A DNA stretch of 64,000 bases from Hyposmocoma kahamanoa (lineage: Eukaryota; Arthropoda; Insecta; Lepidoptera; Cosmopterigidae), in assembly GCF_003589595.1 (NCBI RefSeq), contig NW_020653333.1:1239299-1303298 (forward strand), read 5' to 3'. This document shows positions 1 to 14,700 of the stretch, piece after piece. Position numbers and translations under genes: made by a program. Each line of letters opens with the position of its first letter. Position 1 is the first letter of the stretch. The notes under the pieces were generated by a model, which did not search any database, was not told the DNA's origin, and saw only the letters and a list, made by a program, of their open reading frames with translations.

Positions 1-2732
1 TTGTTCGGGCGCCTGACCCATCCAATCGACCCATTGTAAGTATCTGGCACACAATATTAGCTTCTTGTGCATTGTATCCCTGCTTCCACTATATCAATAG
101 GCGAAAATGCACCTAATTAAGTAGACTATAGGTACTTATTTCTTTGTATTTATTGCCATATCAAAATAAGCAAAAAATCCACAATAGTCGATTTAAGTTT
201 TCTGTATTAATAATTTGTAAATTGTTTGTTGGCTGCGCGGTCCACTTATAAAGAAATATCGTCTCTTACCTCTCTCTATTTACCTTTAAACAGACGACAT
301 GTACCAGAAAATATAGTTCTAAATAACATAATAAACAATGGAAAGATCCTTGTGATTTCCAGTTCAGAATGTTTCTTAGATGTAACAATAACTGCCTACC
401 ATAGAGATATGGCCCCCACATTATTATTATAAGCCTGTGACTCAATGCAAAGGCTTCCTCCATGGCCGAACGGTTACCATGCTAGACTGCCACGCAGATG
501 TCACGGGCTCAATTCCCAGGCCGAGAGAAATATTTGTATGGCCTACATTCATTTCATTTATTTCACTCGTGAGTTTGGGTGTGTGTCCATCGCACCAGTG
601 ATACAGGGTTTCTCTAGTGCGGGGCTAAGAGTGTGTGCGCGTTATTATTATCCCCCATTCTTTTTCTATTGATTCCGGTTTTGGACTGTATCTGGCCAGT
701 CCTTTAAAAAGGAGTCTGATTCAACCTGCCAGAGCACAGCACAGGAATTCAGAATTAGGATCCAATGTAGATAGATGGTTATATTGCAAGTACTATGAAA
801 CAATATTTTCAGAGTGATGACAAGTCTGGAGGCTTGTTGCTGAGTGAATCACCATGCAAGGTTGGCGAGCTTGTGCCTAGTATGGACATATTTTCCGCAG
901 GGTAAGTTTTCTACACATACTTTTTTAAAATTCTGCACACCAAACCCCTTGCGGTGTTGCGATCTATTTCTTTTGACAAATTAATGAATGATATAAATGA
1001 ATGATTTGAGTTATTATGTTTATTTGCCTGAAACTTTTTTTTTAAATCAAGTGACAGGACGACCAAGTAGTACTCTCATTGATAAGTGATACTGCAGTGC
1101 CACTCTAGAGTTTTAAATCGCAAAGATCTGAGTGATACTGCCACTGCGTCCGCCACTCTGAGACATGAAGTTGACAAGTACCAAGTACCTATAATGTCAC
1201 CAGCATCCTTCGAAAATCGCAACACAGTCATGTTGGTAGTACTTCCATTAATGTAATGATTTATAAAACTTGACACGTTCGATGTTGCCGCTTGATAATT
1301 ACCTAGTAACATGGAGTATCATTTCATACAAATCAAACTTGGTTTAATATAAAAATTAGAAATAAACTTATTTAAAACTGTAGATGGCGGCACTTCGATA
1401 AAATAAAAAAATATAAAGTAATGAATCTCGAAAATTTGAGGTATATCATACGGAATAAGAAATATAAAATACAAAAAAGACTACTTGAAAAGTTCGTGGA
1501 ATTACATCTATTTGCCACGTTTTATTGGCATCGGTTACCGGAATGTACGCGAAACCGGATTCATTTCCTAATTTGTCACCTTTAGATAAGGAATATTTTC
1601 TTTAAATTTAAATGGGACCAATACCGAGGCACCATCGTTCCAACAAAAAGTTGAATAATTATTAAAATGAAAAGAAGAATCATTAAAATCGGTTCACAAA
1701 TGCCCAAGTTATCGCGGAACATACATACAAAAAGAAATATAGACGAATTAAGAACCTCCTCCTTTTTTTGAAGTTGGTTAAAAAAGAAATACAAAACTAT
1801 GAAAATTGGTGAAACAAGTAAACTGTCGTTGAAGAGATAACCAATCGAAGGTTTCTCAATGGTGTACATTTTTTTTTGTTAGTTTGCAGTAAATTGTACG
1901 GCATTTCTTTGAATTTATTCTAACGTTTTAGTTTAAAATATTAAAAGTTAACTATTTTGCGATTTCATTATATGTTATTGTATATTTTATAATCAACGCC
2001 TAAACAAGAGCAATAATGGCTGCTATCTGTTGGCCTTTTCGAATAATACGCGAGTTTACTTAGTACCATCTATTGATTAGCGTTAGAAATCAAAATAAGC
2101 GTCCGAATAAACGGAGTTACGAGTGCGACATTGCTTTGTATGAGATTGGGTATCTGTACTATGTTATAGTATTATGTTATCTATGCTAGTAGCGGCCTCT
2201 ACAACAATCTGATGAATTAATGTTAACACCATCTATCTGTTAGAAAATAACAAGTCAGTGTGACGTTCCATTTAAAATCAATAACTATCACAACGAGATT
2301 ATAAATTAAAACCACCGTTTGTAGTTTACTTCGTGAACGTCATCCTAACGTCACTTCAACATAATATAATATAATCTATTCCACTTTATATCTAATCGAC
2401 TTTTGTATTTTCTACTTTTTCTTTCATAACTTTGGACGATCATTTTTATCCATATTTTTTAAATATAATTTCGTAATATGAAGGTTCTATTCGCTCCGAT
2501 AAAAATATTTAATCTCTGACAGATGCGCCCTTCTAGAACTTTGGAATGATGGCACACCAGCACTTGACCTCCCTGGGCTGCTTGCCTTCCGCAATGGGGA
2601 AGACCGACCATCGACTATGACCCTTCCAGAGGGCAGCGACCCTCTGTTGAAAAACCTTCTACATTCTATGACAGAACGGAATCCCAAAGACAGACGGAGT
2701 GCAGAGTTGTACCTCGATGAAGCTAGAGAGAA
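1..2732 (+). CDS. Vps15: Vps15 exons 1-35, 813-901, 2523-2732: C-lobe of the kinase-like domain
   Basis: The first 33 in-frame bases read [11 protein letters not shown], the residues after the APE-like motif. Exon 813-901 ends in PSMDIFSAG, the kinase subdomain IX D-x-F-S-x-G block. Exon 2523-2732 continues [19 protein letters not shown] and the subdomain X-XI stretch [16 protein letters not shown], ending at the [11 protein letters not shown] junction. These are the residues found in metazoan Vps15 between the activation segment and the HEAT region. The intron 36-812 carries a SINE copy; the intron 902-2522 carries two dispersed-repeat copies. Confidence 0.9.
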
Positions 2733-5700
2733 GTAAGTAGACATCATTATATTTTTTATTTATAATGTGAAACAGACACGTGTGTACAACAAGGGCAAAA
2801 CGTCCGGATAATAAATAGGTGTACAAAGTAGTTATGTGTTATGTTAGTTAGTTCTGCTTCCGCAACTGTGGAAGCTCCGCACTTTTTCTCACTTCTGTTT
2901 ACGTTTCTGCTTCTGAAACTTTTGTAACGGAATTTAATCGTCGGAAGTGTTTACAAGGTTCGCGACTGATGAGACGTGCGCGAGTATTGCTTGTTGATGG
3001 GACGCGCTTTATTACCCCGCACTAGGCAAACCCTGTGTCGCGGGTGCCATGGACACACACATAGACAACCACAAATTACACCAATCTCACGAAAGCGGTT
3101 TGGGTGTAATTTGTTATCTATTTCTGAATTTCTGAAGTTATACTCACATTAACTTAGTTAACTGCCTCCATGGCCAAACTGTTACCATGCTGGACTGCCA
3201 CACAGAGGTCCCGGGTTCGATTCCCGGGCCGGGAGAAATATTTGTATGGCCTACATTTAATGCTCTTGTGAGTTTGGGTGTAATTTGTAGTTGTCTATGT
3301 GTATGTCCATGGAAAAAAAAACATTTTATGCACAAAGAAAATTCCTTCGACATATCCAGAAAATTTAAACTGATAAACTTAAAATAAATTTATATTTCAG
3401 ACTGTTCCCTGAATACTTCTACTCATTCCTCCAGTCGTACATGTTAATATTTTCTGCCCAGCCTATATTACCGCCAGACGAAAAAATTCTCCGCATACAC
3501 CAGGACATAAAGAATATCATCAAAATATTTACTCAACCATCTGATGCCAAAAACTATCAAGATTTAGTAGAGGAGACCACAGATAATCAAAATATAACCA
3601 TAGACAATTTAAAAGACGGCTTCAAAGTTTTACCGGTTAATACCATAGACTATGCGGAAGATTTTGAAAAAGCACCTGAGAGACAGGACTTGGGACCCGA
3701 TAGCGAAGGTCTGATACTGATTACGTCACTGGTGACGTCATGTATAAGAGGATTACATCATTGCACGTCGAAGTTGTACAGTTTGGAGATTTTGCAGTTG
3801 TTATGCGAGAATTCTAGCTCGGAAACAATTTTGGATCGGATCTTGCCTTATATTGTAAGTGTGATTCTTTAATTATACCTAGAAATAGATGTTTACATAA
3901 CAGTCTCACTGTTTAAGGTATTCCACGCCTTAGGTAGCTCTTTGAGGGAGGATAATTTGTTTTCGTTCTGGAGCCCTATTCCCGTGCGACATATTGTTTA
4001 TTCTTTATAGATGTCGCCCATTAAACTTAGGAAACAGACTTACTAAAGTCAGTGTATAACTTTTGTGGCGCCATCTATTACCATACTCTTGAACTACTTT
4101 GTGGTAGTATGTGTTAGTAGTGTTACTATTTTAGTAACAGTAGAGCTCCTTGTGAAAGAATTCATCACCTTACCTATTTTTGCTTCCAAGTAGTAATGTC
4201 AGCAGTTTGTGTTCCGGTTTTGAAGGGTAAGGGTGCTGGTGAAATTACAGGCACATGGGACTTGTCAACTTACGTCTCAGGGTGATGGACGATGTGCCAG
4301 TGCCTCTCAGATCTTTGCGATTGTGTTAGTGGTACTGCCACTGTTATGGACAGGCGTGTAGATTACCATCAGTCGCACGACTTGTTCGTCCCGTCACTTT
4401 ATATTATTATGTTGAAAACACTGAAAGAACAGATATTTAATCAGATTTCATAAAATGACTGTAAATCGATAACGACGCATTATCGTATTTTTTTTTTTTT
4501 TCAATGAAATTAAAATAATTAGTCAACATTCAACAAAAATTAATGCCAATTTACTATTTCATAGTAACTCTCTACGGCCTTGAATTTACACTGCACCTTT
4601 CGGTTACATCCTGTGTAATGACTGAACTATAATAAACATAATAAAAATATTCCATGTCTTAGATACACCTGTCCCATGACTCAGTGTCTCGAGTCCGGGC
4701 CGCCGCGGTCCACACAGCAGCTCGGTGTGTTGCTATGGTCCGAAACCTGCCCAAAGCAGACTGCAATGTCTTCCCTGAATACATCTTACCAGAACTCGCG
4801 TTGTGTGCTACGGACCCAGCCGTTACCGTGCGAATAGCAACTGCTAATAATATTGGTAAGTCACATCTAAGCAGCCGGAAATGGCACTATGGTTACAAAC
4901 CTGTTCAAAACGACAATAGCAAAATATTTTCCAGAATATACTACTTAATAGTCCGAAGCGGCCCAATGGCCTAAAACCGACAGTTACATAAATATACAAT
5001 CTAACTAAACGCGGTTTATATTATAACATATTATGATATTATGATTATATGTTATGACATATTACAATTTATTCCACTAAAGTGGCCCAAAAAGATGACT
5101 CATCACTTCTTTATTTGCAGCCAAACTAGCCGAGACAGCGGTTCGTTTCCTTGACCAGACGCAGAACATGGTAGACAAAGAAGCTGCTAACATTAACTAT
5201 GAGACTGAACTATCCGCTCTGCATGAAATGGTAAAAATATTAATGAAAAACTCTTATTTGAAATAAATAAATATTAGACAAAATCACGTACGTTGCTCTG
5301 ATCCCAAAGTAAGTAAGTAAAGCACTTGTGTTATGGAAATCGGAAACAACGACGAAACCATAAACACCCGGCATTATACTAAGCGGCATCTCACGGTCTG
5401 TGGTTTTATTGACCACTTTGCACGAGCCGTACCTGCTAAGCACAGGAAAAGACTCGTCTGTGGTAACGCAGACGCGTCTGTAGCGGTGCCGTTATGACGT
5501 TATAATTATTTAGTCATTAATATGAAAAAGGCGGAGCCTGTGTGTGGCTGCGTAATCGGTTGTGCGAGGAAATCTGTAAAGTGACCGTAAGAGGCCGCCT
5601 TAAGACACCTAGAATAGAATCAGTGAATTGCAAATTATGAATGCCAAATATTGCTTGCAAAGTAATGGTGGCGGCCAGCAACGTCTTTCCGTTATCAAGG

Positions 5701-8700
5701 ATACTTCCTGATGTCTTTATTTTATTATTATTTCCTACTCACTTTCAGGTTCGTTCGACGGTGTACCATTTATTAACAGACTCCCAAGCTGTAGTTAAAA
5801 GAGCTCTAGTTGAAAATGGTATCACGAAGCTATGTATCTTCTTTGGGAAACAAAAAGGTAAGTGAGATTTATTTCTAATAATAATAATAAAAATAATAAT
5901 AAATTAATCTTTTAGGCCTTGGGAGAGGCGAGAGTTTAAAATAAATACGATAATAATAATAATAATATGCATTTATTTCGGACCTGAACCCATATATAAT
6001 TAGTAACAGACTTACTGTATATGTATTACTGTATATATGTGTATATTATGTTTATTTAGTTATATTTAAATTTATTTGGCAGCCCAATTAGAGGGCACCG
6101 ACCCGAATGCTATTTAAAAAAATATTTTTCATTCAGTTGTAGCCTTGCTCTTCGTGCGGAAGTTTTTATTTTCTAACATACCCGGTCTTAGAGGATGGAA
6201 AAAAATAAAAGACATAGTCTAAGTACCCGGTACATATACTGAATACTGCAGAGAGACCGTCATATTAAAATCGTCTTTTAAATTTAGTGACAGTTTATAA
6301 ATTCATAGTTCAATATTGTGGTAATAGATGGCGCTAAATGGTACTTTGAGAATCGTTCAAAGTTGATACGATGTGTATGAATGTCTACTAAATACTATTT
6401 AAGGTCATTCATTTGACTGCCAGTCAACCCGTGACCATGGAGCGTGCAATCGCTTCGAAATATCGGGAAAATAAAAAGAAGTCATACCGTGGTAAGAAAC
6501 CTGATATTAGTGATAATCATTTATTTAAATACAGTTTTATTTTGACAATTGAATCGCAGCTGTTGACTGTAGATTTAATATTCTAATATTGAGTGACCTT
6601 AAAATAGTAATTTTTTGTATATGAAATTTGGTATCGTAGTTTTGCGAGCGCCACCTCTTGAAAATATAGGAAACTAAAGTCAAACAAACGACCATTAGCT
6701 ACAATAACGTAGTAAATTTTAGGTAAAGTTTATGGCCACTTAACTATCTTATCTTTCTTATCCAATCGTAAAAAGCCTGCTGTAGTTCTATATAACAGAG
6801 CGTTCATTAAGGACGCTAAATATTTCTTGTATATCAAAATGACGAATCTCTTGTACAACTTGGCCTTTAAACGGGTCTACAGACCGAACCCCCGACCCGG
6901 GCGGGATGATGTCCGCGGCCTTGTTTCTAGAATAATGTCATAGGATTAGATTAGAAATAAGGCCAACACCAAGCTGGGCTGTGTCGCCGGGTCGGCGGAT
7001 TCGGTCTGTAAATCCCTTAACGTACAAAGTTTCAACTCCAGGCGGCGCCACTTGTCTACAGCGCTGTCCAGTATCTTTACAACACATTCCTGTTCCTTAA
7101 ATATTAAATAGAAACAAAATAGCTTCATACTGACTGACGCTACCTAATGAAACTATGTAACGAACTTAATGGACACAATTTGATGTGTACAATGTATGTT
7201 CATCCGTATTCTAAACGAGAAAGAAAGAGATGTCATGTATTTCTCAGTCAGTGTCCAGATTCACCACGTAAATATACACATAATGTAATAATGTGCCGAA
7301 CAACCACACAATTACCTGGTCTCAAACAAGTTAATCCCCTGTACCATGAGTACCAGAGCAACAGAATTCTTCTGGGGGCACTGCCCAGAATACCCAGATG
7401 ACAACCAGTTTAGAAAGGTTCATTTCCCAAAAGCTTCCTACGGGAATCGAATTCGGGACGTCCACGTCCAATGCCCACAATGCAAAGCGTTGGGCCACCG
7501 AGGTCGTCATGTCACATGTGTGTGAACATCAACAGTTACATGTATTTGTTTCAATTTAAACGAGCTAAGGTGTATATTACAATAAAAGCTTAAAAAAACT
7601 ATAACTAGACTTAACTCAATAAAATTGGGTCCCCGCGGCAAGGTGCCCAAAATGCTGGTGGCAGGTTCCCTCTTTATATATCTATGCTAATACGTTGGAC
7701 AAGGTAGATTGCCCTTGGGTTTTTCAAACAGTCTACTAATTTTTTTGATAAGACCTCGGAAACAATTGGGGTGCCGCATTTGAAAAAAAAACCTGAATTA
7801 TATACATAAACTTGACTACAATTTTTTTCCTTGTTATTTTTTGTGTTAACTTAATCTAAAAAATATGTGTTTTCAGTTATTTTTTGTGGATAATAGATAT
7901 TTTTATCTAATTGAAAGATTGTACATGAAAAGTTATATGAATTTTAAATGTATCATGCATTCCTCCAATCGCGTATACAAAAAGTATAACTTTTGGGTGC
8001 CAATTTTGCGAATATCGTAATAAACTATTTTATATATTATATAAACTATTCACCTTACCAACGCCATCTATTGGATATTAGATTACATAAAACCGTGACA
8101 TTCCCCCTTTAGTTTACCTAAGTGGGCGGTAAGCCAAAAGGTTTGAGAATCTCTGGGTTAATTTAACAGTTCATTCTCTATATTCCATTTTTTTTTTATA
8201 ACACAAAAAGCTATTTGTTTCTCTCTGTGTAGCAAACGACGTAATCCTGTCTCACATGGTGACATTCCTCAACGACAAAGATGAAGCTGCGTTACGCGGG
8301 TGTTTTTTCGAACGCATAGTCGGCGTCGCCGCGTACGTAGGACATCACGCCGCTCATAGCCTCGTATCTTTATTACAACAAGTAAGGTTAACTGCATATC
8401 TTCGGGTATAGTGCAATTACATGTAACTAGCATTGTATTACGAGCAGGGATCGGATTAGATAGAGTTTTTTTAAATAAACTTCGAGGGACATAGACAGAA
8501 AATGGAGACTGCCTTACGACAATATTTTTTAGGTCCTGGACCAGTTCGGGATTCGGGAAATCACGTAAGTACATTAAAATTTGACGTAATTGGGGACAGG
8601 CAGGTACACTATATTTATCTTAACTTTGCGACACAGTGGGTCGGATCAGCGATATTGCGGACATTGGATTTTTTCACGATACCTTTCTAAAAAATGCCAA

Positions 8701-11700
8701 TCGAGAGATCCTATTGTCCTAATTAAATAATATCATATCACATTTTGCCTTAAATCGAATAGGAAATGAAATTATTTTTCCGGATTTAAATCGCGTATAT
8801 TTGTTTTTTTAAACAAACCAACGTTTCGGGACCTTTACAGGTCCCATGGTCACGGTTGACTGAGGTGGTAGTCTTAAATCGAATAGTTTAGTAGGAAAAA
8901 AATAAAATGTGAATTTTTTATATGGGACCATACGATCCATAATATAGTGTACCCGCCTGTCCCCAATTACATCAATTTTTAATGTTCTTCAATGATTTCC
9001 CGAGTCCCGAAAAGGTTCAAGACCTAAAAACTATTGTAGTAAGGCAGTTTCTATTTTCGGTCTATATTCCTCTAAGTTTATTTAAAAAAACTACCTATTC
9101 CGATCCATGATTACGAATTTCCATTCCGGTAATTTAGTGGCAAACAAATTAGCGTGATTTACGGAAATCTATTGTTATGAGTCCGTAAACAACACAAATT
9201 AATGCTCACTGTGCACAATGAAAGTAGTAGCCATTGAAATAGCAAAGTAATAACGTTAAATCCCTTTCCTGTGAAATTTGGTTTAGTGTAGATACGCGCC
9301 TTTTACCAGTACTATGTACGCGGATTTGCACTATCCCCGACGATATATCGAAAGACAATCTGGTACCACTACTACCATTGCTCCTGCTATAGTCTGTCTT
9401 TTGGAGTCGGAGTAAAATGACATTTGCAAGGTTGCCAATTTTCATAAAATTTCAAATAGTCATGTACTTGTTGTCGACAGTTTTATCGATAGATTGTGAA
9501 AGAAGGTAAGATTGTGACAAAAATATCAAAATTGTGAATGATACGACGTTCTACTGATTACTAATTGCCTTCATTTATTCTTATTTTGACAGTTGGCCAA
9601 CTAGATCGAAAGTAATTTTTATTCATATATATTTAACAAGAACATTTCTCGAATTCCTGTGAACCTATGTCCAGCCGTTGGACGAATAAGGGACCGATGA
9701 TAATTCAAATGAGACAAGTTCGGGTATTTATTGCATAAACAACATTCAGTCGATAGTCGATAGAATATTTATCGACTGCAATCATTAGTTGCTCGTAAGC
9801 GGGCAACACTTTTGCGCAATAAACTGTCGTTTTACTACATCTTCAAAAAAGACAGACTATATTTATATGTCAAACTTGAAATTATGTTGCCGTTTAAACT
9901 ACGATTTCTACAAATCATCTGTCATACTTTTGACAAACAAACCGCAACATAGACAAAAGTTTGACAGAAAGCCCTGCGTCCGTGTACCAAACATGGGTTC
10001 GAATACTATCAGATTGAAGGGAATTTCCTTAGTGTTCAATATTTGTATTAATAATTATAATAAACTAGTGGGGTAATTTTACAAATACTAAATGAATATC
10101 ATACATCATGAGAATATCATACGTGAAACCTAACACTGTCGTAACTCAAAATTGTGAAATTGTTTTGAACGCAATTTGAAGAAAAAAAACGCTGAATGGA
10201 TCTTATTGCGAATAATGTGATTATTTTTATTTACAGGTATATCTATAATATTTAACTATCCAATTATAAATGAGAATATAATATTACATTGGTTTCATTC
10301 ATTCACAATTTTGAGTTACGACAGCATGTCGTTTCGTATGCGAAAGTCATCATCAATAAAGCCAATATAAAAAAAAATACTTCACCATTCTCAGGGTCTC
10401 ACGGATCCATCAGAATGGATAATAGCGAAAGCCCTTCGAGCCACAACGAGCCTGGCTGAACTGGGATTATTACCAAAGCAATCTCTCTGCGATCTGGTCT
10501 CGGAGAGCGCAGTATACCTTGCTCATCCGAATCTATGGGTAGGTTTTTTAACTTTTCTTTTTTCTTTAAACGCACACCCTCATAACACCTCACTAGGGGA
10601 AACCAACTACAAACTATACCCAAACTTATGACAAAATAAATGTAGGCCATACAAATATCTCTCCCGGCTCGAGATTTGAACCCGGGAGCTCTGCATGGCA
10701 GACCAGCATGGCAGCAGCCACGGAGGCAGTTACTTGTTAACAATGTTGTGAAAAACTACTAATTCAGTTTGTTTTTTGTTATTTATATAGGTCGCCTATG
10801 TATAATACACTTCTTGCCCTTTTTCTATCGGTGTAGCCAGAGACAACAGCCTACAACTTGCTACAATCCTGGAACACACCTTTCGCCTCATCAGTAGGCA
10901 TCAATGTTTTCATACACGTTCGTTGGTTAGGGCCAGTGCAAACCGGCGGACGGCGAGGCAGATATTAAGACATTAAATTTATTAAATTGCTATCATCATA
11001 TCATATAATGCTATCATAATTGAAATATGGTATAAATTTCAATGCTCGGAGATACAGAGAGAAATGCGCCGCGATGGTCCGAGGTCGGTTTCAGACCTTT
11101 AATTATGTACCATATTTCAATTAATATTGCATAAAATATACATACGTTGTAAATTAAAGCGCGAAAAACTGCGCGGGTGCGGGTCGGGACCGCGGCGGGT
11201 CTAATTCCGTGTATTTAAATGCACGCACGCGCCAGTGCTCGGTGTGTGGTCGTCCTATAAATACACGGAATTAAGTCCTCTGCGGTCCCGACCCGACACT
11301 CGCCCGATCCGCACTCGCTCTCTGTGTGTTTCACGCTTTAATGCCCTCTTTTCGATAGTGCAAGTTTTTGTTATACTATTTGTCACTTTTTTACATATGT
11401 ATTTATCACCGTTATCACCGTTTAGAGCGACCTGTTTAAATATTTTTATTTTCCTACAAAACTAAAATCTGATGTTATTGAAAGTCGTGAAACTAAAGTT
11501 GTTATTTATGGTTATAGTCCTGCGGGGTTACTTGTATTTTACAAATGGCCTTGTATAATTTTACAAAATAATTATTTTTATAATCTGCCAGATCCGTCAT
11601 GAGGTATGCGGGCTGATATCCTGTATAGCGAGTTTACTGAACCCCATCGACGTGAACTGCAAGGTGTTACCGCTCGTGTGGCCTCGTCTGAAGCACAAGC

Positions 11701-14700
11701 TCATACAGGTACACAATGAACCACAATTTCATGATAAACTTTCAATTTAGTAAATTTATTTTTAGTATTATTTTGTACATTCTACAATAGTTGTCACAGT
11801 TTAATAGGCCTGCTTTGAGAGCTAAGAGAGACGATGAAACGTAGCTTTGAATGAAATCAATAAAGCAATACTTTTCATAGAATATCAACTGACGGGACAG
11901 ACAAGTCGTCCACTTGATGGTAACCTACACGCCTGTCCATAACAGTTGCATTACCACTCAGAGCTTTAAAACGCAAAGATCTGATGGGCACTGCCGCTGC
12001 GCCCATCACCCTGAAACATAAGTTGACAAGTCCATGTGCCTGTACTTTCACCAGATTTCGTAGTGGACAATTTTCACAAAAAATATATATTACATAATAT
12101 AAGATCGAACAACACAAAGAAAAAATTCTTTGGTCAGCATCTGCTGCCACACCGTGGCCTCTTTTAATTAATTTCGGTATTTTCAATAAGGGGTGTAGAT
12201 ATGCCAAAATAGGAAAGCCTGGTTATTGAAACAAACTGCTTTCTCGCTTTGGAAGACAATGGACCTTATTTATCGTCATGTTTTTTCTTCTTATAGGTGG
12301 AACGAGCAGAGTTACTACTGGAAAGTCTAGAAGAACCGATACCTAGGAAAGTGCTGGATGCTGTATTAAGACACGGTGATGTGGACCGTTTGGTTCAGAC
12401 GCTTAGAGAACGACGTAGCGCCAGACTTAAAGTACGGTTCTTGCTTTTGTTGCGTTAAGGTTGTGCTTGTGAATGTGCTGCAACAAATTTTAATTCTATT
12501 TAGGATATTTATTAACTAGCAAAAGTGAAAACGCCTTGTCCCATGCGCCAGCATTCCATGTTAATAAGTGTGATGACTCTGTAATGTAAAGATCAATCTC
12601 CTTATAATGATTAGGTGCAAATTCAAATATTTTATACGAATATTTAATTGAAAAATTTTGCCTTAAATTCATTCAATGGTCATTCCACTTGACTAGTAGA
12701 CGCTAATTCGGCTAAAAGCGGTTAGAAAATATATCTATGGCAATAAGGACGTTATTCGTAAGACGCTACTCGTCCCGACAACGAAACGGTGTTAATGTTG
12801 CGATATTTTTGAAGCTTAGGGTACGTATAATCTGGCGAATGCGCCGCGCATGCTGCGCGTGCGCTGCATGCGTGCAATCAAATACATGTTAAAGCGTGAA
12901 GCACAGAGAGAGCGGATACGGGTCGGGTCGGGACCGCGGCGGGTTTAATTCCTGTATTTATTAGAACGACAATATACCGAGCGCGGAGTACGACCCGTAT
13001 CCGCTCTCACTGTGTTTCACGTTTAATATACGTGGTGCGCGAGTGGCACGCGAACAGATCGCACAACGTAATGCTCGTGTGCAGTTCGCGAGCCTTTCGC
13101 AAACAGGCATATTTGCGGCGTATTCGCCAGATCTGTACGCACCCTTAAGGGACTTCCTTCGTGCTTGCGTAAGGCTTTCCCAACACAAGCATACATTTGC
13201 TTCCCATGAAGAACCTGATCTGCCATTGTTGAACAAATTGAGAAATAAAATAATTTTTAATTCTTTTTTTATTGTGATTTACACGCAGTCCGTACTTATA
13301 TGTGAATTTACAAATGCAGTTTCCATTACAGGTAAAACAAGGCATGATGCCTCAATACAGTGAAATGGGACAACAACTCAGGAATCTGTTTCGAAGACTG
13401 GCTTCAGACGGTAAGTTTTTTATTTTATTTTTAAGGCTGGCAACGCACAGACAGCTCCTCTGGTGTTTCCAATATCAAAATCAAAGTATTTATTGCTTCC
13501 TTGTGTTACACAGATCTTAAAATTTAAACGACTCTGTAAGGGCGCCGCAATTGAAAGTATAATAAATAAATTAATTAAAAATAAACAATAAGAACATAAA
13601 AGTAATAAAATTTACAAACTAGCAATAAAAACAATAATTGTATAGGTACCTATTATATGAATTATTCTTCAAAAAATGTGTAGGCTATAATTTTTTTTTA
13701 ATCAAATGTGTTTGATTGGGAGGAAATTTACTTGGGGATTCTATTGAAAATTTTAATTGCCATTACAAATGGTCCTGTGCTATCGATTTTTAATTTTGAG
13801 CTAAGTAGTGCCAGTATATCTTTATGTCTGAGGTTTGTCTATGCGACAATTACCATCTCCGCCATTTAAAAGTGCCTGTGTGTATATATATGATTTGTAC
13901 GTACGTTAGTGACGTGATTTAAAATTAGATTTTTTTGGGACACAAAGAATTAGATCTTTCATAGATTTCTCACAGATATGGCAAAAAGTCGTTAAAATAA
14001 AAGACGAAGATCTACAATAAGCACATAGAGAAATTCATAAGGTCTGTTGATTAGGTCCGTAGCTTAGGTGGGAGAGTGTCAGCCACAGTATGGCAAGGTC
14101 GCCGGTTCGAACCACGGTGAACACAAGTGGACTCGAGGCCAGCCGTATCGAAGGAGAAATAATTAAATAATTGAATATCGTGGTAGTAAAACATCGTTGT
14201 GTTCGATAAACTTAATAAGACAAATCGTCGTCCGACCACCTGAGAAAAGTGGCTGGCAGCGGCCGGATGCGGGCGGCACAGAATCGAGAGAGTTGGCGTG
14301 CTCAAGGGGAGGCTTATGTCCAGCAGTGGATTTTTTAAATAATACCTAGTGACGGGACGAATGAGTCGTGCGCCTGGTGGTAAGCGACACGCCTGTCCAT
14401 AACAGTTGCAGCGCCACAGAGCTTTAAATCGCAAAGATCTGAGGGGCCCTGCCACTGTGCCCGTCACCCTGAGGCTTAAGTTGACAAATCCCAGGTGCCT
14501 GTAATTTCATCATTACCCTTACTCTTGAAAACCAGAACGCAATAATGCTCACAATACTGCTTGGCTGTAGAACGTGCGTATAAGCGAATGATGATAATGA
14601 AAAGTCAAAAATTCTTACGTAAATCATTTTAAGGAGAAGTAGAAATTTTCGTAGCAGTAGAGCGCCTTGTGAAAGAGTTCGTCAAAGGTAGTATTGCCAG

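Noticed and set aside
3161..3240. Possible tRNA genes at the SINE A heads (also 26486, 27400-27470 and 60284)
   Set aside because: A- and B-boxes are present, but no cloverleaf closes and the same body and tail follow each copy: they are SINEs.
3715..3745. CRE-like gacgtcat sites in Vps15 exon 3401-3854
   Set aside because: They lie within conserved coding sequence (T-S-L-V-T-S) and need no regulatory explanation.
5270..5470. Protein-like minus-strand ORF ([11 protein letters not shown]...)
   Set aside because: The sequence (cacttgtgttatggaaatcgg) resembles a common lepidopteran dispersed repeat; no coding support.
8502..8690. Short ORF starting [11 protein letters not shown]
   Set aside because: It lies in the inverted arm of the long-TIR element, and Vps15 continues without it in the proper phase from 8381 to 10395.
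13023..13363. Overlapping ORFs on three frames before Vps15 exon 13332
   Set aside because: Intron and GC-rich MITE sequence; only 13332-13410 fits the Vps15 frame and splice sites.
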